From the NCBI GenBank assembly GCA_963969495.1, contig OZ018324.1:156782172-156846171 (forward strand): a stretch of DNA of 64,000 nt. Reading direction: 5' to 3'. The stretch's first letter is position 1, and each line of letters opens with the position of its first letter. This document shows, piece by piece, positions 57,101 through 64,000 of the stretch. This stretch comes from Ceratothoa steindachneri. Lineage: Eukaryota; Arthropoda; Malacostraca; Isopoda; Cymothoidae. The notes below the pieces were generated by a model. It did not search any database. It worked only from the letters and a program-made list of their open reading frames with translations, and was not told where the DNA came from. Made by a program: the position numbers and the translations under genes.

Positions 57101-58097
57101 CGTTTTGTTCACAAATCAACTTTAAAATTTTACGGAGAACTTCCTCGAATGTATAATACTTTGCATTATCATAATTTTCACTATGTTCTAGTCATGTTGC
57201 TAAAACAAAATATATACTATAAAAGTGCCTAAAATCTGGAATATAAAAATAATTATACCATAAAAAAGGCCTAAAATTTGCAATAAAATGATATGCAAAA
57301 CCCCAAAATGCGAATTTTGAACGAAAGAATTTGAAAAGTGACTAGATCTTCAGTTTTCTTCCCTGCATTTTCTTCTCTTCTACTTTCGTCACTTTATTTA
57401 TAAATCTCTCCATACAATTTTCATTCTAATTGCTAAAAAAATTGTTTGGATTATATTAGTTTTATTAAAAATATCTTAATTATTTCATAATTGTAGATGA
57501 CTATACTTCTATACAATATTTAACGTACATGAAGATGCTCTGCCGTGAGGATACAACGTTATTAAAAGCACATTTGTTGGTGAAAATTCTTCCTAAAAGG
57601 TTTTCTGACTGAAAAAGAAAATCACATTCTTCCCAGGGATTTTCACAGTTCTTTTTCACTTCTTAGATGCTTGATCGATCCTTAATTATCTGAACAATCA
57701 AAATTCACTTAAAGATCATTCTGATGACACGTTCCCACTTGCATTTGGTCAAGCAATAAATCAAATTTATTTACTTTTTCTCTGAAATATAATGTTCTAA
57801 TGGAAACACTAATGCAAAAAGAGCAAAATTACTAGGCTTTAAATAACACTGGTCTGCGTCAAAAATGTACCTTAGGTTTTCTATAGTGTTTCTTAGTAAA
57901 ATTGACCTCCTAAATCCGAATCCGTCATCCGTTTTTCTCTATCACCTCCAGTTTTTGCGATACAGGGGTTGATAATAATTTTATAGTTTATACATCTCCT
58001 ATATTACATCAAATTTCAATAGTTTTTGCACTGCTCTATTCGCAGTAAATTTTGTATACATTTTAAGTAATTATGCAAATAGGTTTATATTTTGCAG
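54166..58097. other. AT-rich DNA, no gene recognised
   Basis: Nearly 4 kb without a convincing gene. Two features stand out: a 9-bp perfect hairpin with a 3-nt loop at 56730-56750 (GGGGGTTCT and AGAACCCCC), and a repeated GTTTTTGAGATACAGGGG-type motif at about 56710-56734 and 57950-57971. The longest frames (55186-55428 minus, 56113-56436 plus) resemble nothing I recognise. Confidence 0.4.
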
Positions 58098-58460
58098 GTT
58101 AAAAATTGCTTAGCATTATAATAATAAGAATAATAATAATAGTGGTTGAGTTAAAAATGAACAGAAAATGTAAGAATAGCTCCGACAGATTTTGCTATGT
58201 TTGCGGCAAAGTGACTTTTCCCGAGCAGCAAAGTACAATCCCTCCTGTAATTAAATCTTTGTATCATGCATATTTTGGAGTAAGGCTAAGAGATCAAGAT
58301 AAAAGTTTTGCACCACATATTTGCTGCAAGCGATGCTACATAAGTTTAAGATGCTGGAGTCAGGGCGAACAGAAGTCCCTCTCTTTTGGTGTTCCCATGG
58401 TGTGGAGAGATGGCAAGGACCACACTACGGACTGCTATTTTTGCATGACAAATCTTAAAG

Positions 58461-58658
58461 GTGAGCATTGTATCAAGTATTTAAGCTTTCTGTATTATAC
58501 TGGCTCCTGAAAATGTCATTATTACGCAAAGACTTAGCATAAAATTAAAAACTAACATAGTTCACTTCAGCATGAACATATCCTTTACTAAACATTTATG
58601 TACTATCTGCAACTCCAAATCAATTCCTTTATGTAATATGCAATTATATTTTCCACAG
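58461..58658 (+). other. Intron 1 of the zinc-cysteine gene
   Basis: Donor GTGAGC and acceptor TTTTCCACAG flank a 198-bp AT-rich intron. Splicing joins a leftover G with GT to make Gly and restores the reading frame. Confidence 0.7.
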
Positions 58659-59294
58659 GTATAAATAAGAAGAATAAACATAGTGTGGCATATCCGGATG
58701 TTCCTTCTGCCATCAAACCCCTGCCCCATGGCCCAGGAATTCCTATATTTTCTCTCCCTGAACATATAGAGGTACATGAAGAGATTAATATGGAAGTTGG
58801 CCAAGATTATGACACATCTGAGTCTTATCAGGTTTCCACACATGATATGGTCGCAAGACCATTCACTCAAGTTCAGTTAAATGACCTGACCAGGGATCTG
58901 GGGGTTTCAAAGGCGAATACACAACTTCTTGGCTCTTGACTTCGTGAAAGTAATCTTCTCGCTTAAGAAACAACATTTAGGGGGGTACAGAAATAGAGAA
59001 GAAGAGTTTCGAAGCTATTTTTTACAGCATTCTTCCAGCTCTTTAGTATACTGCGTCAATATTAAAGGACTTGTTGAGGCCCTTGGAATTCCCTACAACC
59101 CATTAGAATGGAGACTGTTCATAGATTCCTCCAGTAGAAGTTTAAAAGCTGTGTTACTGAATATTGGTAACATGATAGCTTCCGTTCCTATAGGCCATTC
59201 AATCCAACTTACTGAAAGTTATGAAAATATGAAAAAATTGCTGGATGCAATAAATTACTCTAGCTATAAGTGGAGGATATGTGGTGACTTAAAG

Positions 59295-59707
59295 GTAATA
59301 TCATTTTACACTTGGCATTTCTAAGCTTTTTGGTATTGACATTTTGATTTTTAATTGTTAATACTTGTATACACCTTTTGGTCAACTTACATTTTACAAG
59401 AATGCAAATCTGGAAATCATGAGTCATTTTCTGGTTATATTTTTTGTTGAAGTGTGTCCCTATAGGTTAATGCATCCTATTGGGTTAATGGGGAACTTAT
59501 TCTAATTGAGAAGGTATACAACACAACTCAATAAACTCAAAATAAGATGTACATATATCCAATTAGTTCCAATACGATGATTTAATGCATCGGCATACAG
59601 GATTTTTCAGTACATATTCATATTCTTATTGTTTTAAGAAATATTACTTTGAATTTGTTTTTAGAAATATTACATTGAATTTACATACCGTGCTAATTTT
59701 TTTTCAG
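59295..59707 (+). other. Intron 2 of the zinc-cysteine gene
   Basis: Donor GTAATA follows GGTGACTTAAAG, and acceptor TTTTTTTTCAG precedes GTAGTGTCTCTTACG. The 413-bp intron falls between codons, in phase 0. The joined text DLKVVSLTLG matches the continuous DLK-hydrophobic segment I recall in relatives. Confidence 0.7.
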
Positions 59708-60530
59708 GTAGTGTCTCTTACGCTTGGGACGCAAACAAGCTACACGAAGCATCACTGTTTCCTATGTTTATGGGACAGTCGTGCAGATAGTATGCACTAT
59801 GAGAAGAAGGTTTGGCCTCCACGAGAAGCATTTAGAATTAGATCAAACAATGTGATAGCTGAACCTTTAGTGCCTCCTCAAAAAATACTCCTCCCTCCAC
59901 TGCATATAAAGCTTGGCATAATGAAAAATTATGTCAAAACCCTTAATAAAGTAGGCCAAGCTTTTAAATTTCTTCTTCAAAAATTTCCACAAATCAGTGA
60001 CGCTAAGCTCCATGGGGGATTTTTTGATGGACTTCAAATCAGGAACTTGATCAGCAATTTGATGCATCAATGAAGGACATAGAAAAAGATGCCTGGAAAG
60101 CTTTCAAAGCTCTAGTTAACAATTTTCTTGGCAATAAAAGAAGCCTAGAAGAATATGTTGCCCTGGTCAATCAGCTCTTAACAAGTCTCAAACATTTGGG
60201 AGCTCGAATGTCTATAAAGATACACTTTTTACAGCCCCATCTGGATTATTTTCCAGACAACTGCGGGGATTACAGTAAAGAACAGGGGCAAAGATTCCAC
60301 CCGACATAAAAACAATGGAATCCAGGTACCAGTGTCAATGGAACGGAAACATGCTTGCTGACTACTGTTGGTGTTTGAAGCGTGATGCACCAGATGACAG
60401 GCACAAACGAAAATCGTCAAGGGCGTCTGTTCTTCGAAATTATAATTATTTTCTTTATTATGTTGCATTCTTTTATTTTTTGTTTATTAAAATAATTATT
60501 GTTTACATACGTGTATTCCTGTTTATATGA

Positions 60531-60979
60531 TATAACAGTAATAATGCATTATTAGATAGAGAAAGTTTTTTTTTTTTTTAAATCAGAAAAAATGAGGTAA
60601 TCTCAATGAAAATGGTGAATGCTGTACTGAGAAAATCTGACCTGATTGAACAAATATACATTCATTTTTGAGCTCAGGAGGTTGGATTCATTAATAAACA
60701 ACAAAGAAATCCTGGGGAACATAAAAAAAATTTTCAAACGCAGGCCTGTGTAATGTGCGCAGAGAAAAGTTTACATTTTAACCGAATATAATATGCGCGA
60801 GATAAAAAAGCTTGATATAGCACGAGAAAAGAATGCAGAAATTGTTAATATAAATGATAATGAGATTAAATATTTATGAAGTATTTATGATTAAATTAAA
60901 AAATTTAGAACTTTCCCATTAAGCGCGACTCGCAATCAAAAGATAAATTGTTGAACCGGAGCGCGTTCTCTCTATTGTT
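60531..60979 (+). other. AT-rich DNA, no gene recognised
   Basis: Non-coding, with an A/T-rich body and a T-run at about 60568-60580. Nothing else seen. Confidence 0.35.
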
Positions 60980-61200
60980 GGTTTATAGTGGTTAGCGCGC
61001 TTGCCCCGCAATCGCTGGGTCGGCAGTTCGAATCTCCGTCTGGATTCTTTTTAAAGCTGACACTATTTACTAAAGAGGTTACCACCGTGACTGGGCATGC
61101 ACGGTGGGGAGTTTGTGCTTGCCCTGGCTGACGTCCGCCTGATAAGCAGCAACATAGCAGCTTCATAGGAGGACTGAAACCAACAAATTGGAACTTGAAA
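60980..61200 (+). repeat. tRNA-like SINE head or tRNA pseudogene
   Basis: TAGTGGTTAGCGCGC at about 60987 fits an internal A box and GCAGTTCGAATCTCC at about 61024-61038 a B box, at normal tRNA spacing. A clean anticodon stem and acceptor stem cannot be formed, so this is not a functional tRNA. A further hairpin follows, CACCGTG with CACGGTG at about 61084-61107. This is compatible with a tRNA-derived SINE body. No A-tail or target duplication was identified. Confidence 0.5.
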
Positions 61201-61267
61201 CTACGATCAAGACTATCCGAAGAGGCTCACGGGACCAAAAAAATCGTCACCTGGGACGGGAGCGTAG

Positions 61268-61640
61268 CTAATAGAGTGTTAAACTTTCACGAGCCTGGAT
61301 AAAAGTTACGATTTGACGTGACACATACTGGATAAGGTTCTGGATGTAGGAGACATCAATCTTCAGACACTCTTGCACCAATGACTTGCGCAATTTGACC
61401 AGATCGCGTAGATGCTTTTGCTGACGTTTCACACTTTGTTCAAGGTAGTTCCCTATGGTTTCGATTGGATTCATACCCGGTCATTTTGTGGGCCAATCCA
61501 GGTTTTTGATTGATTCTGAATGTTAATCATGCAAGCCAGTCACAGTTCTAGCCTGGTGACCGCGGGAGTTCTCGTTCTGGAAGACAATAATTAGAATCTT
61601 ACGTTCTGGTTTAAGATGAAGGTCCAACCGCAAAACCTAT
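61268..61640 (-). pseudogene. Tc1-type transposase, C-terminal fragment
   Basis: On the minus strand, PGMNPIETIGNYLEQSVKRQ corresponds to the SPDLNPIEN box with the catalytic Glu kept, and LDWP lies before it. The upstream part shows FQNENSRGHQARTVTGLHD where FMQDNAPIH-type text with the second Asp would be; the Asp is lost. The frame ends at 61268. Stops occur at about 61480 and 61530. The N-terminal half is not present. Confidence 0.7.
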
Positions 61641-61689
61641 TCGTCTAGCAGCCCCATGTATGCATACTGGTCAAAATTGCCCCATTACC

Positions 61690-62590
61690 GCATAATTAAA
61701 ACACTTAAATACATAACAGAGCCTCATGTGTACGTCTAAAAATGACAATTATGTTCAACACTGAAAATTATGTTTGGATGTTGACTGTTTAAATATTTAT
61801 GGAACTGCGCGACATACTCTTTTTCTGTGAAGAAAACAAAGCAATAGTCAACATATCGTTTATAAATGACGGGTTAAAATGATTCTGGCCAGTTTTCCAT
61901 CCAGCATTTTTTACGAAAACATAAAGTATTGGCGAACATAGAACCTAAAGGAGACCATATAGCTACATCTACTGTTTTTTTTAATACAAGAAGGCATCAT
62001 TAAAAAGGAAAATGGAGTCTCCTACCGTAAGTTTGACTAAGTCAAGAAATTGATTTCTGTCTAACTCTCCAATGTTGTTCTGACCTAAAAATAAACCATT
62101 AGCAATATTAGTATATTAGTAAATAATGATTCCACATCAAAACTTGTAATATAATACTGAGCTAAGTGAGAAGCTCTCTCATTAATAAAGTAAGCGAATT
62201 AAAAAAAATCACGCAAGTTATAATTGTTGATCGTAAGAGGTTCCAGCAAAGAGACAAGTAAATTGCACCAATTATATGTGGATGTGCGAATAGTTGATGA
62301 GATTGGTCTGATGTGTAATCCAGGTTTGTGTCTTTTAGGGCGACCATAGAGGATACCTGGGGGTGAACCTAAGCCATGAAAATAATTGTATGCGGATTCT
62401 AATAAGCAAAAATGTTTAAGTTTTCGCACGAATCTATCAAATTTATCCTCTGATTTGATAACTAATGTAAAGGGGTCATCCTTAAATTTAAGAAATTTTG
62501 TTGAGTGTCCAAGTATGGCCAAAATATTGTTTACATAACGATCTCTATCCAACAACACCCACCTTTACCTTTGTCAGGTTTGCATATTAC
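61690..62590 (-). mobile_element. Penelope-like element, RT remnant
   Basis: Minus-strand text VICKPDKGKG, LLDRDRYVNNILAIL, YGRPKRHKPGLHIRPISSTI and TYNWCNLLVSLLEPL is typical of Penelope-like RTs. Further on come SPLGSMFANTLC and YKRYVDYCFVFF (61837-61864). The catalytic YVDD is changed to YVDY, followed by FHKYLNSQHPNIIFSVEHN. Several frameshifts occur between 62200 and 61870. No GIY-YIG endonuclease was found. Penelope-like elements are a separate retroelement class from the LINE-type elements elsewhere in the window. Confidence 0.8.
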
Positions 62591-62699
62591 TAAAATAAGA
62601 AGGCAAAAACTTTTTTTTAAATTTTAAAATTAGAAAAATGAATTGATTTAATATCAGTAAGGACGGGAGAAAAGTCACACTGCCAAGTGGGTAAGCTTT

Positions 62700-64000
62700 T
62701 AAGGCAAGCTGCTTGCTACCTACCGACGTGCCATATCCAACTGGACTTCGGTAACAATGGAGCGCCACCTGGAACTGTCTCTTGTTAGCTGCAACAACTC
62801 TGCAGGCTTAAGATGTCCCCATGCTACTCTCGTCACACCATCCATAAATTTCTTTCTCTGTCGTCCTATTTCTCTTCCTCCCTCTACCATTCCAGTCAAC
62901 ACTACAACTTCTATCTCATTCCTCCTCATCACCTGTCCGAGAAATCTCATTTGTCGTCCTCTTATTATTGTCATCATTTCCCTCTTCACTCCCACCTGCC
63001 TTAGCACGCCCACATTAGTTCGTCTTGCTGTCCATGCTATCTTCAGAATTCTCATCCATAACCACATTTCAGCTGCTTCCAAGAATGAAGGCAAATCTGA
63101 CAAATAGAAAGTTGTCTAAGGGAATTAGAAAGCAAAACTTTTTTGTGATCATCTTCCTGCTCACCGCCCAGGAAGATGATCACAAAAAAGTTTTGCTTTC
63201 TAATTCCCTTAGACAACTTTCTATTTGTCAGATTTGCCTTCATTCTTGTAAATGCACTCTGCAATACAAATTCTCGTTCTAATTTCCTTTTCACAATTGC
63301 AGTCTTCTGTTATTAAACTCCCTAGATACGAATTTTTTTCCAACTGTTCTATTCTTCTTCTTTCTCTTGCCTCTATTCTTACTATGGGTGTATTCGTCTT
63401 AGATGCCACCAACACTTTGGTCTTGTCCATATTGATCTAAAACCCTTTCTCCTTGCTTGCCCTCACCATCACATCTAACAAATGTTGCAACTTCTCTGCG
63501 GAATCCGCCACCAACACAGTTTCTCCTTCAAAACCTTGCAGCTCCCTTAATATCATCTCCCCATATAGGTTAAACAGATCAGGAGAAATAATACATCCCT
63601 AACGTGTTTCCCTCCTCATGGTCTTATACTCTGTTTTCTCTCCCTGCACTCTAACTGCCGCTTTCTGTTTCCAATATAAATTTCTTATTACTCTCATTAT
63701 TATCCTATCGATGTCCAGCCCTTCCAGCATCTTCATCAGTTCCTCATGCCTTACTTTATCGAAAGCCTTTTCATAGTCAATAAAGCAAAGAAACACATTT
63801 CTTTGTTTTTCGATCATTCTTTTCAAAATTGTTCTCATCATAAATATCGCATTAGTTGTTACCCTACCTTCTAAGAAGTCATATTGCTACTAAGATACCT
63901 ATTCCGTCACTTTATTCTTTATTTTGTTCGCTCAAAATCAAGAAAATATTTGATAAAACTAAGATTGAAACAAGGTAATTTAAAACAATCAGCCAACATG
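62700..64000 (-). mobile_element. Family D-type non-LTR RT, minus strand, interrupted
   Basis: The minus strand begins at the window edge with VFLCFIDYEKAFDKVRHEEL and NLYWKQKAAVRVQGEKTEYK (63599-63841). It continues through CIISPDLFNLYGEMILREL. Here the YADD active site is deleted (ELQGFEGETVLVADSAEKL). Then comes YLGSLITEDCNCEKEIRTRI (to about 63250). After a palindrome, the C-terminal part resumes with LEAAEMWLWMRILKIAWTAR and QMRFLGQVMRRNE, ending RRWRS-like at SSRWRSIVTEVQLDMARR (62720). Roughly 100-150 residues between the two halves are missing. Confidence 0.85.
63080..63248. repeat. Perfect palindrome, 80-bp arms, 9-bp spacer
   Basis: The left arm 63080-63159 and right arm 63169-63248 are exact reverse complements over 80 bp, around the spacer CTCACCGCC (63160-63168). 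An RNA from either strand would fold into an uninterrupted 80-bp hairpin. It sits exactly where the RT loses its middle section. It could be a fold-back from template switching, an inverted duplication, or an assembly artefact. Confidence 0.95.

Larger units (their letters stand above)
58157..60530 (+). pseudogene. Zinc-cysteine protein of unknown function, three-exon, apparently pseudogenised
   Basis: Exon 1 (ATG 58157 to 58460) has CYVCGKVTF, ICCKRCY and DCYFCMTNLKG, paired Cys sets suggesting two zinc sites. Donor GTGAGC and acceptor TTTTCCACAG lead to exon 2 (58659-59294), with YPDVPSAIKPLPHGPGIP, WRLFIDSSSRSLKAVLLNIG and WRICGDLK. Donor GTAATA and acceptor TTTTTTTTCAG lead to exon 3 (59708-60530), with HHCFLCLWDSRADSMHYEKK, LPPLHIKLGIMKNYVKTLN, HFLQPHLDYFPDNCGDYSKE and MLADYCWCLKRDAPDDRHKR. 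I recall this arrangement from many uncharacterised arthropod and cnidarian proteins, with no assigned function. The spread of Asp and Glu residues (GDLK, LWDS, HLDYFP, KEQGQRF) could suit an RNase H-like or transposase-type core, but this is inference. Defects: TGA 58937-58939, and single-base frameshifts near 58960, 60053 and 60302. Confidence 0.7.

Noticed and set aside
60984..61050. Functional tRNA gene
   Set aside because: A and B boxes are visible, but no acceptable anticodon or acceptor stem can be formed.
1..64000. CRISPR array, operons, ribosome binding sites, bacterial origin features
   Set aside because: Introns, poly(A)-tailed retroelements and a UPF2 gene show this is animal nuclear DNA. 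No regularly spaced short repeats were seen.

Overview
The window looks like nuclear DNA of an invertebrate animal, most likely an arthropod. The reasons are GT-AG introns, very long repeat-filled introns, and a mixture of Jockey/I-like and CR1-like non-LTR retrotransposons, Ty3/gypsy, Tc1/mariner, hAT and Penelope remnants. There is no sign of prokaryotic gene organisation. The species cannot be fixed from this sequence.

The one host gene I can support well is a + strand UPF2 orthologue (nonsense-mediated mRNA decay factor). Five exons, at 1451-1709, 10301-10485, 12371-12611, 26699-26853 and 28202-28294, join in phase without a stop (933 nt, 311 codons). They encode the acidic linker after the last MIF4G domain and most of the C-terminal UPF1-binding region. 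The exons upstream, and a last exon encoding the C-terminus, were not found. Introns of about 8.6, 1.9, 14.1 and 1.3 kb separate them.

Those introns are filled with mobile elements. 1.99-3.57 kb is a Tc1/mariner element with long inverted repeats. 4.0-9.95 kb is a row of non-LTR fragments joined at poly(A) tails. 11.0-12.1 kb is a decayed minus-strand reverse transcriptase. 12.9-17.44 kb is the longest copy of non-LTR family A (gag, endonuclease, RT, RNase H). 18.35-19.29 kb is a dead Tc1 transposase. 19.5-23.19 kb is family C, 23.35-24.43 kb another family A copy, and 24.5-26.44 kb family D.

Downstream of 28.3 kb are more family A pieces (29.4-31.9 kb), a tandemly repeated three-hairpin module (31.1-31.36 kb), a Ty3/gypsy pol remnant (32.6-35.4 kb), a mariner-type element with a duplicated 5' end (36.0-37.5 kb), a minus-strand family B element (38.6-42.4 kb), two hAT elements (42.56-44.05 and 44.34-45.32 kb), a mariner transposase remnant (48.8-49.57 kb), and a nearly intact CR1-like element (50.75-52.29 kb). 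From 54 to 58 kb the DNA is AT-rich with no recognised gene. A multi-exon zinc-cysteine gene of unknown function, apparently now a pseudogene, lies at 58.16-60.53 kb. The right end holds a tRNA-like SINE head, a Tc1 tail, a Penelope-like RT and a family D RT interrupted by a perfect 80-bp-arm palindrome.

Nearly all mobile-element reading frames carry stops, frameshifts or lost catalytic residues, so they are relics. The best-preserved element is the CR1-like one. Family letters A-D are labels used here only.
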